Shown here: piece by piece, positions 17,538-26,859 of the stretch | How the letters are laid out: each line of letters opens with the position of its first letter | How positions within the stretch are numbered: position 1 is the first letter of the stretch | Source: Pacificoceanicola sp049803835 | Lineage (GTDB): Bacteria; Pseudomonadota; Alphaproteobacteria; Rhodobacterales; Rhodobacteraceae | Reading direction: 5' to 3' | Length of the DNA stretch: 64,000 nucleotides | Assembly (NCBI RefSeq): GCF_049803835.1 | Contig: NZ_JBNAGK010000012.1 | Span: 108,215 to 172,214, forward strand | Made by a program: the position numbers and the translations under genes | Notes under the pieces: model-generated | What the model was told of the DNA's origin: nothing | The model's input: the letters and a program-made list of their open reading frames with translations, nothing else | Databases searched by the model: none

Positions 17538-18803
17538 TCAGTGCGCGACCCCCGCCGCGACGCTTTCGTCGATGAACTTGCCTTCGCGGAAGCGGAACAT
17601 GCTGAATTCGTCGGTCAGCGGCGAGTGGCCCTTGGCGATGAGTTCCGCCATGCCCCAGCCGGAGCCGGGGATCGCCTTGAAGCCGCCGGTGCCCCAGCCG
17701 CAGTTGATGAAGCAGCCCTGAAGCGGCGTCTTCGACAGGATCGGCGAGCGGTCGCCGGTCATGTCCACGATACCGCCCCACTGGCGCAGCATCTTGAGGC
17801 GGGAGACCATAGGGAAGGTCTCGATCAGCGCCCGCACCGTCTCCTCGATGTGGTGGAAGCTGCCGCGCTGGGTGTAGTTGTTGAAGCCGTCGGCGCCGCC
17901 GCCGATGACCATCTCGCCCTTGTCGGACTGCGACATGTAGCCGTGCACGGTGTTGGCCATGACGACGCAGTCCATCACCGGCTTGATCGGCTCGGAGACC
18001 AGCGCCTGCAGCGCCACGGACTCGATCGGCAGGCGGAAGCCAGCCATCTCCGCCAGCACACCGGAGTGACCGGCGACGACGATGCCGAGCTTGTCGCAGT
18101 CGATGGGGCCGAGGGTGGTGTCGACGCCGCGCACCTCACCGCCGTGCTGGCGGATGCCGGTGACTTCACATTTCTGGATGATGTCCATGCCCATGTCGGA
18201 ACAGGCGCGGGCATAGCCCCAGGCCACGGCGTCATGCCGGGCGGTGCCTCCCCGGGCCTGCCACAGCCCGCCAAGCACCGGGTAACGCGGGCCGTCGAGG
18301 TTGATGATCGGCACGATCTCCTTGACGCGCTGGGGAGAAATGAACTCGGTGGTCACACCCTGCAGCACGTTGGCATGGGCGGTGCGCTTGTAGCCGCGCA
18401 CCTCGTGCTCGGTCTGGGCGAGCATGATGACGCCGCGCGGCGAGAACATGACGTTGTAGTTCAGGTCCTGCGACATCGTCTCGTAGAGCGAGCGGGCCTT
18501 CTCGTAGATCGCCGCGGAAGGGTCCTGCAGGTAGTTCGAGCGGATGATGGTGGTGTTGCGTCCGGTGTTGCCGCCGCCGAGCCAGCCCTTCTCGATCACC
18601 GCGACATTGGTGATGCCGAAGTTGCGTCCGAGGTAATAGGCGGTGGCGAGACCGTGGCCCCCGGCCCCGACGATGACCACGTCATAGCGCTTTTTCGGCG
18701 TCGCCTTTCGCCACGCCCGTTCCCAGCCCGTGTGATAGCGCGCCGCCTCGCGGGCAACGGCGAAGACCGAGTAACGTTTCTTCGGAGAGGTGTTCAGGGG
18801 CAT
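17538..18803 (-). CDS. soxB: Sarcosine oxidase beta subunit
   Basis: The 421-residue flavoprotein has a dinucleotide-binding motif near residue 44 (VIVGAGGHGLATAYYL) and belongs to the DAO family. It is the catalytic subunit that oxidises sarcosine with covalent FMN and noncovalent FAD in the heterotetramer. The segment YLQDPSA with the conserved ...NTTIIRSNY region and the closing NCGWGTGGFKAIPGSG are typical. It is the first gene of the operon and is divergent from ccmI, with 185 bases between, where the operon promoter should lie. Confidence 0.94.
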   Translation of the reverse strand: MPLNTSPKKRYSVFAVAREAARYHTGWERAWRKATPKKRYDVVIVGAGGHGLATAYYLGRNFGITNVAVIEKGWLGGGNTGRNTTIIRSNYLQDPSAAIYEKARSLYETMSQDLNYNVMFSPRGVIMLAQTEHEVRGYKRTAHANVLQGVTTEFISPQRVKEIVPIINLDGPRYPVLGGLWQARGGTARHDAVAWGYARACSDMGMDIIQKCEVTGIRQHGGEVRGVDTTLGPIDCDKLGIVVAGHSGVLAEMAGFRLPIESVALQALVSEPIKPVMDCVVMANTVHGYMSQSDKGEMVIGGGADGFNNYTQRGSFHHIEETVRALIETFPMVSRLKMLRQWGGIVDMTGDRSPILSKTPLQGCFINCGWGTGGFKAIPGSGWGMAELIAKGHSPLTDEFSMFRFREGKFIDESVAAGVAH

Positions 18804-18988
18804 GGCATCGAATCCGGGAAATGGCCTGTCTTGGCGTTCTGACTAATGGTGATAGCGTCCCGTGCTGCGCCTGCAACCGTCACAATTCGGGACAGTTGCG
18901 ACATGGGGCCGCCTGTCGCGGCTTTTGCCCTTTTTTCCGGCGCGCTCCTGCCATAGATGCAAGGGGACGAATGGAAGTTGGAGACGCC

Positions 18989-20218
18989 ATGCTGTTCTGG
19001 ATTGTCGCGATCGGGCTGGCCCTTGCAGTCGCCGCGCTGCTGGCGCGCGGGATCATGCGCGGGCGTGCGGGTGCGACGCCTGCGGCGGCCTTCGATCTGC
19101 AGGTCTATCGCGATCAGCTGGCGGAAATCGACCGTGACGCGGCGCGTGGCGTGATCCCGTCCGAGGAGGCCGAGCGGCTGCGCACGGAAGTCTCCCGCCG
19201 CATCCTCGCCGCCGACGCCAAGGCGCAGACAGCCGGGCACAGCCGCGAGGCCAGCGGCTACAGCGGCATGCTCGCCGCGATGCTGGCGGTGCTGATCGTC
19301 GGTGGCGGCGCCGGAACCTACATTATTCTGGGCGCGCCGGGCTATCCGGATCTGCCGCTGGCCGGCCGCATCGCGGCGGCCAAGGAAGCGCGGGAGAACC
19401 GTCCCGGGCAGGCGGTTGCGGAAGAGAACCTGCCCCCCGCCGCGCCGGTGGATGCGCCCGCCGAGTACACGGAACTCGTGCAGAAACTGCGGGCCGCCGT
19501 GGCGGAGCGTCCGGACGATTTGCGCGGGCACATGTTGCTGGCGCGGTCCGAGGCGGCCCTGGGCAATTTCACCGAGGCCTGGAAGGCGCTGGCGCGGGTG
19601 ACCGAGCTCAAGGGCGACCAGGTCACCGCGAAGGACTATGCCGACCTCGCCGACATGATGGTGATCGCCGCCGGGGGCTATGTCTCGCCGGAGGCGCAGA
19701 AGGCGCTGGAAGAAGCCCTCGCCCGCGACCCGCGCAACGGCGTCGCGCGGTATTACGGCGGGTTGATGATGGCGCAGACCGGACGCCCGGATGTCGCCTT
19801 CCGCATGTGGGACCAACTCCTGCGCGAGAGCGAGCCGGACGCGCCCTGGCTGCCCGCGATCCGCGAGCAGATCCAGGAACTGGCGTTCCGCGCCGGGGAG
19901 ACCGATTACCAGATCCCGGGTGTCACGCCTCCGATGCTGCGCGGGCCGAGTGCCGGGGACGTGGCCGCGGCGCAGGACATGACGCCCGAGGCGCGCATGG
20001 AGATGATCCGCGGCATGGTCGGCCAGCTGTCCGACCGGCTGGCGACCGAGGGCGGCACCCCGGAGGAATGGGCGCGGCTGATCTCCTCGCTCATGGTGCT
20101 GGGCGATGCGGATCAGGCCAGGGCGATCTGGGCCGAGGCGCAGACCCGCTTTGCCGAGACGCCGGAGGCGCTGGCGACCATCCGCGCCGCCGCCGAGCGG
20201 GCCGGGATCGCGGAATGA
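18989..20218 (+). CDS. ccmI: Cytochrome c biogenesis protein CcmI
   Basis: From the ATG at 18989, with GGAG five bases upstream, the product has 409 residues. It has an N-terminal membrane helix (about 3-21), a cytoplasmic loop with the family sequence YRDQLAEIDRD and GVIPSEEAERLRTEVSRR, a second helix (about 92-110), and a periplasmic C-terminal half made of TPR-like helices. CcmI delivers apocytochrome c to the haem-ligation complex CcmFH. Other ccm genes are not adjacent. Its stop overlaps the ruvX start as ATGA. Confidence 0.9.
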   Translation: MLFWIVAIGLALAVAALLARGIMRGRAGATPAAAFDLQVYRDQLAEIDRDAARGVIPSEEAERLRTEVSRRILAADAKAQTAGHSREASGYSGMLAAMLAVLIVGGGAGTYIILGAPGYPDLPLAGRIAAAKEARENRPGQAVAEENLPPAAPVDAPAEYTELVQKLRAAVAERPDDLRGHMLLARSEAALGNFTEAWKALARVTELKGDQVTAKDYADLADMMVIAAGGYVSPEAQKALEEALARDPRNGVARYYGGLMMAQTGRPDVAFRMWDQLLRESEPDAPWLPAIREQIQELAFRAGETDYQIPGVTPPMLRGPSAGDVAAAQDMTPEARMEMIRGMVGQLSDRLATEGGTPEEWARLISSLMVLGDADQARAIWAEAQTRFAETPEALATIRAAAERAGIAE

Positions 20219-20682
20219 TCCACGACGATATCGCCGAGTTTGCCGGGGCGCTCACGCCGATGAGCGCGATTGCGGGCCTCGATCTCGGGACCAAGACCAT
20301 CGGAGTCGCGGTCTCCGACAGCCTGCGCAGCATCGCGACGCCGCTGGAGACGATCAGGCGAAAGAAGTTCACCGAGGACGCGAATGCGCTGCTGGCGATC
20401 CTGCAAAAGCGCGGGATCACCGGCATCGTGCTCGGCCTGCCGCGCAACATGGATGGCTCGGAAGGGCCGCGCTGCCAGTCGACCCGTGCCTTTGCCCGGA
20501 ATTTCGACCGTCTGTGGCAGGGGCAGATCACCTTCTGGGACGAGCGCCTGAGCACCGTTGCCGCCGAACGGGCGCTTCTGGAGGCGGATACGTCACGAAA
20601 ACGTCGCTCCGAGGTCATAGATCACGTCGCGGCGGGGTATATCCTGCAAGGGGCGCTGGACCGCCTGCGTCACCTTGGGTAA
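20215..20682 (+). CDS. ruvX: Holliday-junction resolvase-like protein RuvX (YqgF)
   Basis: The 155-residue protein carries the RNase H-like core of the YqgF family: GLDLGTKTIGVAVSD, LGLPRNMDGSEGPRCQ, and WDERLSTVAAE with the acidic catalytic residues. Members process the 5' end of pre-16S rRNA. The start overlaps the ccmI stop by four bases. The open frame extends upstream within ccmI, but the first credible start is 20215. Confidence 0.92.
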   Translation: MIHDDIAEFAGALTPMSAIAGLDLGTKTIGVAVSDSLRSIATPLETIRRKKFTEDANALLAILQKRGITGIVLGLPRNMDGSEGPRCQSTRAFARNFDRLWQGQITFWDERLSTVAAERALLEADTSRKRRSEVIDHVAAGYILQGALDRLRHLG

Positions 20683-20691
20683 GGCTTCGGC

Positions 20692-20934
20692 ATGAAAGAC
20701 GAAATCTGGAAGCGCAACGAAATCGAAAGCCCCTGCACAAAGGTCTGCGTCATCCATCCGGAAGCCCGGCTCTGCGCGGGCTGCCTGCGCTCGATCGACG
20801 AGATCACCCAGTGGTCGCGCATGGACCCGGAAACCCGTCGCGCCATCATGGCCGAGTTGCCCTCCCGTGCGCCGAAGCTGGCACAGCGCCGGGGTGGACG
20901 GGCGGCGCGTCTGGCGCGCCGCTCCGAAGATTAG
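20692..20934 (+). CDS. DUF1289 domain-containing protein
   Basis: The 80-residue protein contains the DUF1289 cysteine pattern: CTKVC, a spacer, LCAGCLRS, then the EITQWSRM segment. The four cysteines probably bind a metal. The tail is strongly basic (Arg rich). It is ten bases downstream of ruvX and probably cotranscribed. Its last four bases overlap the convergent RTX gene. The function of the family is unknown. Confidence 0.88.
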   Translation: MKDEIWKRNEIESPCTKVCVIHPEARLCAGCLRSIDEITQWSRMDPETRRAIMAELPSRAPKLAQRRGGRAARLARRSED

Positions 20935-22100
20935 GCCGCAACCACCGTCACGAAATCGCTTGTAAGGCTGGTCGCGCCGCCCGCGACCCGGGCGACTTCG
21001 TAGAAGTTGCCGTCCAGTTCCAGCATCACGAGCGCATCGTTTCCCTGAGGTTCGATGGTGATCTGCGCCCCGGCGGAACCCGCCGCGGGCACCTCGACGA
21101 CAATCATGTCCTGATCGGCGCCCGTGTAATCGAAATCGGTGATGACCGCCGCCGTCGCGGTGGGCGAAACGGACGACGGGTCATAGACAAAGCTGTCCGG
21201 CCCCGCGTTCCCGGCCACCGAGATGGCGCCATCCAGCGCGATCTGGTCCGCCCCGTCCCCGCCCCGCACGAACTCGGCGGAGATGATGTCATCCCCCGCG
21301 CCGCCGTCCGCCGTATCGGTGCCGCCGAAGCCGGTGATCACGTCATTGCCGTTGCCTCCGTCGAGGTAGTCGTTCTGGTTACCGCCTTCGAGCGTGTCGT
21401 CGCCATCATCGCCGATCAGCGTGTCGCTGCCGTCGACCCCGCTGTAGCGGTTGATGTAGAGCAGGTCGTTTCCATCGCCGCCGAGCAGAACATCCCGCCC
21501 GTAATCCCCGCGCAGGGTATCGTTCCCGGCATCCCCGGCCAGCGTGTCGTTGCCCTCGTTTCCGAAGAGCATGTCGTCGCCGATGCCGCCGCTGAGGTTG
21601 TCGTCGCCAAGACCGCCGTAGAGCGTGTCATTGCCTTCGCTGCCGTCCGCCGTGTCGCTCCCGTCGCCGCCGTTGATGGTGTCGTTGCCCCCCTGGCCAA
21701 CGATGTTGTCGTTGCCCGCTTCACCCAGCAGCTTGTCGTCGCCATCGCCGCCGTTGAGGATGTCGTCGCCGTCACCGCCGAGGATCTTGTCCTCACCGAT
21801 GCCCCCGACAAGGCTGTCATTTCCGTCCTGGCCATGCAGGGTATCATTGCCTGCCCCGCCGTCCACCGCGTCGTTGCCGATCCCGGCATAGACCAGATCG
21901 TTTCCGTTCAGCGCCAGATAGACATCGTCCCCGGACCCCAGGTCGATGACATCGTCACCATTGGTGCCCTGTCCCGGCTGCGGTGACGCACCTCCGCCGG
22001 AGCCAGCGCCCCCGTCGCCGTCATCGTCCGACGATCCACCGCCAAAATCCATCACCGCGCCGAGCAGCAGCAGCGGCAACAACGTCCAAAGCAAAACCAT
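20931..22100 (-). CDS. RTX-type calcium-binding repeat protein with N-terminal membrane segment
   Basis: The 389-residue protein starts with a short hydrophobic segment (residues 2-17), then an Asp/Gly/Ser-rich linker. Around residues 46-270 there are about twenty GGxGxDxLx-type nonapeptides that would form a calcium-loaded beta roll. The C-terminal 100 residues (DGAISVAGN... to TSDFVTVVAA) resemble the C-terminal region of type I secreted RTX proteins. A true RTX substrate usually has no N-terminal hydrophobic segment, so this one may be membrane-tethered or use a different export path. It is divergently placed next to the TSUP permease gene. Confidence 0.82.
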   Translation of the reverse strand: MVLLWTLLPLLLLGAVMDFGGGSSDDDGDGGAGSGGGASPQPGQGTNGDDVIDLGSGDDVYLALNGNDLVYAGIGNDAVDGGAGNDTLHGQDGNDSLVGGIGEDKILGGDGDDILNGGDGDDKLLGEAGNDNIVGQGGNDTINGGDGSDTADGSEGNDTLYGGLGDDNLSGGIGDDMLFGNEGNDTLAGDAGNDTLRGDYGRDVLLGGDGNDLLYINRYSGVDGSDTLIGDDGDDTLEGGNQNDYLDGGNGNDVITGFGGTDTADGGAGDDIISAEFVRGGDGADQIALDGAISVAGNAGPDSFVYDPSSVSPTATAAVITDFDYTGADQDMIVVEVPAAGSAGAQITIEPQGNDALVMLELDGNFYEVARVAGGATSLTSDFVTVVAA

Positions 22101-22218
22101 GACGCACCCTCCAGAAGCAATCGGTTAACAATTGCTTAACGCCACAATTTTGCCAAGGTTTTTCTGTGCTTATGAGGGTTTGGAAACAATCGGCCCCGGT
22201 GGGCCGTATTGTGTCCTC

Positions 22219-23040
22219 TCAGCCCATCAATGCCTTGCGCAGCATGTTCGCCGACACGATCAGGATGAAGACCGCGAAGGTCCGGCGCAGGGTCAGCGCC
22301 GGCAAGGCATGGGCCAGTTTCGCGCCCCAGGGCGTGGTGATGAGTGTCATCGACACCGCGATCAGGAACGCCGGGACGTTGACCGCGCCGATCGTGTAGG
22401 GCGGCGCATCCGCGACGGTCAGCATCAGGAACCCGATCACCGAAGGCACCGCGATCAGGAGGCCAAAGCCCGCCGCCGTCGCCACGGCCCGGTGCATCGG
22501 CATGTTGTAAAGCGTCATCAGCGGCACGCCGAAGCTGCCGCCGCCGATGCCCATGAGCACCGAGAGAAATCCGACCAGAGGCGAAAGCACCGCGCGGGCA
22601 ATCCCCGTCGGCATCTGCTGGCCCAGCCGCCAGTGCTGCTTGCCGAAAGCCATGTAGAGCCCGACCAGCCCGGCCAGCACGCCGAAGATCACCGCCAGCG
22701 CCACCGAGCGCAGTCCCGCCGCCGTGAGCATCCCGACGATGGCGCCGATGACGATCCCGGGCGCCCAGGTCCTGAGCACGGCCCAGTCCACCGCGCCCTT
22801 CTTGTTGTGCGAGTGCACGGAGCGGATGGAGGTCACGATGATGGAAGCCAGCGAGGTGGCCAGACAGACCTGCATCAGCATCGGTCCGGCATAGCCGAGC
22901 CCGCTGAACACGAAGTAGAAAACCGGCACCAGAACGATCCCGCCGCCGACGCCGAACAGCCCGGCGAGGACACCGGCAAAGGCGGAGGAGGCCATCATCA
23001 GCACGATGAGTGGCAACAGCGTGGCGAAATCATATGTCAT
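22219..23040 (-). CDS. TSUP-family (TauE/SafE) sulfite/anion exporter
   Basis: The 273-residue integral membrane protein has about eight hydrophobic helices and the two family motifs, AGVLAGLFGVGGGIVLVP near residue 22 and GGGSFGVPLM in the second half. TSUP proteins export sulfite, sulfoacetate or other small organosulfur anions; the substrate here is not evident. The ATG at 23040 overlaps the dusA stop as ATGA, so it is translationally coupled to dusA. Confidence 0.86.
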   Translation of the reverse strand: MTYDFATLLPLIVLMMASSAFAGVLAGLFGVGGGIVLVPVFYFVFSGLGYAGPMLMQVCLATSLASIIVTSIRSVHSHNKKGAVDWAVLRTWAPGIVIGAIVGMLTAAGLRSVALAVIFGVLAGLVGLYMAFGKQHWRLGQQMPTGIARAVLSPLVGFLSVLMGIGGGSFGVPLMTLYNMPMHRAVATAAGFGLLIAVPSVIGFLMLTVADAPPYTIGAVNVPAFLIAVSMTLITTPWGAKLAHALPALTLRRTFAVFILIVSANMLRKALMG

Positions 23041-24035
23041 GCGGCTTGTCCCTGCTCGACCTGCGCCAGCGCCTCCTCGATCAGCTCCGGTCCGGCACCC
23101 GGGCGCGACGCCCCTTCGGAAAGGACCCGCCGCCACAGACGCGCACCGGGGCGCCCTGCAAAGAGGCCCAGCATGTGCCGCGTCACCTGATGCAACTTGC
23201 CCCCCGAGGTCAAGTGCGCCTCTGTATAGGGCAACATGGCGCGGGCGATGTCTTCGGGTGTGTTGGCACCTGGCGCGGCCCCGAACAGGCGCGCATCCGC
23301 TTCGCCCAGGATGTCCCAGGGCCGGTGATAGGCGGCGCGCCCGACCATCACGCCGTCGAAACCCGCGTTCAGGAATTCCTCTGCCTCGTCAAGGCTTTCC
23401 ACGCCGCCGTTCACGCTCATGTGGAGATGCGGAAACGCCCGCTTCATGCGTTTGACGAGGTCGTAGTCCAGCGGCGGGATGTCCCGGTTCTCCTTCGGCG
23501 AAAGCCCCTGGAGCCAGGCCTTGCGGGCATGGATCTGGAACCGCGTCACCCCGGCGGCGGCGACGGTTTCGATGAAATCCGGCAGCACCCGCTCCGGATC
23601 CTGGTCATCGACCCCGATGCGGCATTTTACCGTTACCTCGGTCTGCACCGCATCCCTCATCGCCTTGCAGCAATCCGCGACAAGCTCCGGCGTCCGCATC
23701 AGGATCGCCCCGAAGGTGCCCGATTGCACCCGGTCGCTCGGACAGCCGCAGTTGAGGTTGATCTCGTCATACCCCGCCTCCGCCCCGAGCCGCGCCGCCC
23801 GCGCAAGCTCCACCGGGTCAGAGCCTCCCAATTGCAGCGCAACCGGATGCTCCTCGGGATTGTACTCCAGCAAATGCACCGCCCCCCCGCGCACCAGCGC
23901 CGGTGCCGTGACCATCTCCGTGTACAGCAAGGCTTCCGCCGTCATCAGCCGATGCAGATATCGGCAATGTCGGTCGGTCCAGTCCATCATCGGGGCGACG
24001 CTCAACCTTGCGTTACCGCAAACAGTTGATTTCAT
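23037..24035 (-). CDS. dusA: tRNA-dihydrouridine synthase A
   Basis: The product of 332 residues begins MKSTVCGNARLSVAPMMD. It is a flavin enzyme that reduces uridines 20/20a in the D-loop of tRNA. The catalytic cysteine lies in EINLNCGCPSDRVQSG; HARKAWLQGLSPKENR is characteristic of DusA rather than DusB. I chose the ATG at 24035 because GAGAGG precedes it; a start at 24092 is possible but has no ribosome site. Confidence 0.93.
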   Translation of the reverse strand: MKSTVCGNARLSVAPMMDWTDRHCRYLHRLMTAEALLYTEMVTAPALVRGGAVHLLEYNPEEHPVALQLGGSDPVELARAARLGAEAGYDEINLNCGCPSDRVQSGTFGAILMRTPELVADCCKAMRDAVQTEVTVKCRIGVDDQDPERVLPDFIETVAAAGVTRFQIHARKAWLQGLSPKENRDIPPLDYDLVKRMKRAFPHLHMSVNGGVESLDEAEEFLNAGFDGVMVGRAAYHRPWDILGEADARLFGAAPGANTPEDIARAMLPYTEAHLTSGGKLHQVTRHMLGLFAGRPGARLWRRVLSEGASRPGAGPELIEEALAQVEQGQAA

Positions 24036-24572
24036 TGCATTGTGCCTCTCGTTTGGCAAACCGAGACGTGCTCCATTCATTCCGATCCACAAATCGTTGT
24101 TCGATCCCCGCTCTCGTCATGGAATGCAAGCGCGTGGTGGGTCGGTCGCCTATCTGGCACAGATCGCCATCGAAAGAAAAGGGCAATGGCTGCACCGGGT
24201 GCCGTCGATCCGGGTGCGGACGTTCGGCGATGGCATCTACGAGGGCACGCGGGATAGCGTGACGGACATCGGTCGCACATGCGCCAGGGTGCAGCGCCTG
24301 ACCCTTGCATGCGACATTGCACACACCGCACAGATCGTGGCTCCGCGCGCCGGATTGCAGCGTGTCCCCGTGCGTTGTGACCGGCAGACGGCCGGCCCTG
24401 TCCGCGCAAGCCGCGGCTTGCAGTTTTGGTTGCCAGCGAGGGAACCGGTCTGGTGCCTCTCTTGCAAGGACAGACGCCTGCGTTTTTCCCGCCCAGATAC
24501 CGCCCGCCCGCGCAGGAGGTTTTGACCGGCCCGCCGCCGCGTGCAAGGATGGCGGTGCAGGGGAGGACCGCC
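24036..24572. other. 537-base intergenic region without a supported gene
   Basis: This lies between the divergent dusA and DUF2270 genes. I see no credible coding frame with a ribosome site. It holds a 16-base perfect palindrome, GCAAGCCGCGGCTTGC, at 24406-24421 followed by AGTTTT, and the promoters for both genes must be here. The left third is less GC-rich than the flanks. Confidence 0.5.
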
Positions 24573-25247
24573 ATGGCGGAGGAGAAACGCAAGGACCTCA
24601 ATGCCGCGGAGATCGGAGCGGTGGCGCATCTCTATCGCGCCGAGGTCTACCGCTCGACGATCTGGCGCACCCGGCTCGATACCACGACGAACTGGTCGGT
24701 GGTGACGCTGGGGATCGCCCTCTCGATCACCTTTGCCGCGCCGACGGCCTCGGCGCTGCCTCTGGTCCTGGTCGGTATCCTTTTGATGTTCTTCCTGTTT
24801 CTCGAAGCGCGGCGTTATCGGTTCTTCAATGTCTGGCGGGCACGCTGCCGGTGGATGGAGACGCATTTCTATGCGCCGATGCTGCATGACGGCGACCTGC
24901 ACCTGGAGGAGAACTGGCAGAAGACGCTGGCCGAGGACTACTGGCGGCCCGAGTACCATGTCAGCATGATGACTGCCCTGGGCCGCCGGGTGCGCAGCAA
25001 CTACCTTTGGATCCTGCTGATCCAGACTCTGGCCTATCTCGCCAAGCTGACGGTGCACCCCGAGCCCGCGACGGCTTTCTCCCAGATCGTCGACCGCGCG
25101 GCGGTCGGGCCGATCCCCGGGCTGATCATGCTGTGTCTCGGCGGCGTCTACATCGCCTTCGCCATCGGGGTGGCCCTCTGGAGCCGCAACCAGGACCGCC
25201 AACGCGCCCTGCGCCGGGGCACCGGGCGTGGCAGCAGCATGGGCTAG
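24573..25247 (+). CDS. DUF2270 domain membrane protein
   Basis: The 224-residue protein starts at 24573, seven bases after GGGAGG. It begins MAEEKRKDLNAAEIGAVAHL, then the conserved YRAEVYRSTIWRTRLDTTTNWS segment in pieces, two adjacent hydrophobic helices (about 46-85) and two more near the C terminus (about 135-155 and 175-200). It matches DUF2270, a family of cytoplasmic-membrane proteins of unknown function. The C terminus is basic and exposed. The gene is convergent with the TonB-like gene. Confidence 0.82.
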   Translation: MAEEKRKDLNAAEIGAVAHLYRAEVYRSTIWRTRLDTTTNWSVVTLGIALSITFAAPTASALPLVLVGILLMFFLFLEARRYRFFNVWRARCRWMETHFYAPMLHDGDLHLEENWQKTLAEDYWRPEYHVSMMTALGRRVRSNYLWILLIQTLAYLAKLTVHPEPATAFSQIVDRAAVGPIPGLIMLCLGGVYIAFAIGVALWSRNQDRQRALRRGTGRGSSMG

Positions 25248-25407
25248 CGACGCGGCGCGGCACCGTGCAGGTCCGAGCCGCCGTGTGAAGTTTCCGCGAT
25301 CCCCGGGATCGACCGGGATTGAAATACGCTGCGCCGGGTGGCGGACGTGCAGGAGGCGAGCGGAAACGCGATCTTCGACCCGCCTGAGCAGGTCAACACG
25401 GCGTGAA

Positions 25408-26475
25408 CTATCGGGACGTGACGCGGATCACGAACTGGCGCGGTGCGCCGGGCGGCGGCGGCGGACAGGAGCCGACACCGCGAATGCGCTTGACCGCAAC
25501 CCGGTCCAGTTCCGGATTGCCGGAGGGTTTCGCCAGAGCAACCCCGGTGATGCGCCCGTTGCCGGAAACGCTGAAACTGACCACGGCGACTCCGCCCCCA
25601 CGCACCCCGGCGCGACTGCCACGGGAGGCGCAGGCCATGACCTTCCCGGGATAATTGCTCGCCGCCGCGCTGCCGGTGGCCTCCCGGGTCTTGCCGCCCG
25701 AACCGCTTGCGCCGGCCTTGGAGGTCCGCGTTCCGGTGACCGATCCGGCGCGGGCGTCGCGTGCGGCATTGCCGGTCTTCGCCGGTTTGGCGGACGTGGC
25801 TTCGGTCCGGCGCGGCGTCCGGCTCTGGGCAAAGGCCCTCGCCTTCTCGGCAACCGCCTGTTCGAAGGCCGCGCTGCGCGCCTCCGGCGGACGCCGGGAG
25901 CGTGTGACGGCGGCGGTCTGCGGCGTGGTACTTTCCAGCGGTTCGGCACGTGCCACCTCGGCAGGCCGCAGGGGCGGCTCCGGCAGGGCGCCTGTCTCGG
26001 CAGGCGCAACAGATGCCGATGCCGTGGGGGAAAGCGGAGCCGTGGCCGGGGCGGCTGCGGTGGTTTGCAGCAGGGCGTCCGGGACGGTCGGCGCGGCGCT
26101 GTCTGGTGGCACGACTGTCGGCGTTCTGGCGGCCTCGGCAGTATCGGCGACACGCGGTCTTGCCACCGGCAGGGTCGTTTCCGCCCTGGCAACTGCCGTC
26201 ATTGGACTTGCCTCTGCCTTGAGGCTCTCCGCTTGGGCGGGACGGATCGGGTCCGCCGTGGCCTGTTCCGCCGTCGTCGTTACCGCTTCTGCCGGTACTG
26301 CGCTCAGCGTGCCCTGGACCATGTCGGCGAAGGACGCGCCCAGCCTGACCTCCGCCGCACCTCGCGCCCCTTCCAGCCTCACCGGCTCGCGCAGGAGCAC
26401 CAGCGCCAGCGCCACATGGGCGCTACCCGCCAGCAGCAGGGCCGCGAGTTTGACGCTGCGCGAGGTGGCGATCAT
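25408..26475 (-). CDS. TonB-family energy transducer
   Basis: The 355-residue protein has a single N-terminal membrane helix (about 9-27), a very long Ala/Pro/Thr-rich periplasmic linker, and a C-terminal TonB domain (about 270-355: YPGKVMACASRGSR, VVSFSVSGNGRITGVAL, SGNPELDRVAV). It should couple the proton gradient harvested by ExbB/ExbD to an outer-membrane receptor. The ATG overlaps the upstream exbD stop as ATGA. The linker is richer in Ala and Pro than in classical TonB but of the right character. No receptor gene is present nearby. Confidence 0.82.
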   Translation of the reverse strand: MIATSRSVKLAALLLAGSAHVALALVLLREPVRLEGARGAAEVRLGASFADMVQGTLSAVPAEAVTTTAEQATADPIRPAQAESLKAEASPMTAVARAETTLPVARPRVADTAEAARTPTVVPPDSAAPTVPDALLQTTAAAPATAPLSPTASASVAPAETGALPEPPLRPAEVARAEPLESTTPQTAAVTRSRRPPEARSAAFEQAVAEKARAFAQSRTPRRTEATSAKPAKTGNAARDARAGSVTGTRTSKAGASGSGGKTREATGSAAASNYPGKVMACASRGSRAGVRGGGVAVVSFSVSGNGRITGVALAKPSGNPELDRVAVKRIRGVGSCPPPPPGAPRQFVIRVTSR

Positions 26476-26858
26476 GGCAGCCCCCGCTCGGTGACGATCA
26501 CCACCTGTCCGGCGCCCGCCGCCCTGAGCTCGCGGCCAAGCCGCACAAGCGTCTGCGCGGGCAGGTCCCGGTCCGGCACCAGCCGGACGCGTTTGAGCGC
26601 CTCGGCATCAAGGCCCGCGACATGATCCGCCGCGGAGGCCACCCCCTGACCCTGGTACGACAGCCGCCCGTCCGCGAAGACGACCAGGGCGTCGGCGGGG
26701 GTCTGGCGGTCGAGGTCTGCGGTGCGCACCAATGTCAGATCGGGATCGAGCGGGCGCGACAGGGTTCCCGCGACGAGGAAGAAGATCAGCATCAGGAAGA
26801 CGATGTTGATCAGCGCAATCGTCGGCTCACGCTCGGATCTGGCCCGCCGCCTGCGCAT
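26472..26858 (-). CDS. ExbD/TolR-family biopolymer transporter (second ExbD)
   Basis: The 128-residue protein has a basic N terminus, one membrane helix (about 15-33: IALINIVFLMLIFFLVAGT) and a periplasmic domain ending RAAGAGQVVIVTERG. In ExbD/TolR an essential aspartate sits in the helix at the position seen as L-I-D-V; here the corresponding residue is Asn (ALINIVF), so this copy may not carry protons itself. It follows the first exbD by one base and overlaps tonB. Confidence 0.82.
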   Translation of the reverse strand: MRRRRARSEREPTIALINIVFLMLIFFLVAGTLSRPLDPDLTLVRTADLDRQTPADALVVFADGRLSYQGQGVASAADHVAGLDAEALKRVRLVPDRDLPAQTLVRLGRELRAAGAGQVVIVTERGLP

Positions 26859-26859
26859 G

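Noticed and set aside
21300..21960. Short-period DNA repetition that could suggest a CRISPR or satellite array
   Set aside because: The repetition follows the 27-base coding period of RTX nonapeptides and is imperfect; there are no identical repeats with unique spacers.
24237..25202. Minus-strand frame covering the DUF2270 gene
   Set aside because: It is a shadow of the conserved plus-strand membrane protein and contains no hydrophobic or domain features.
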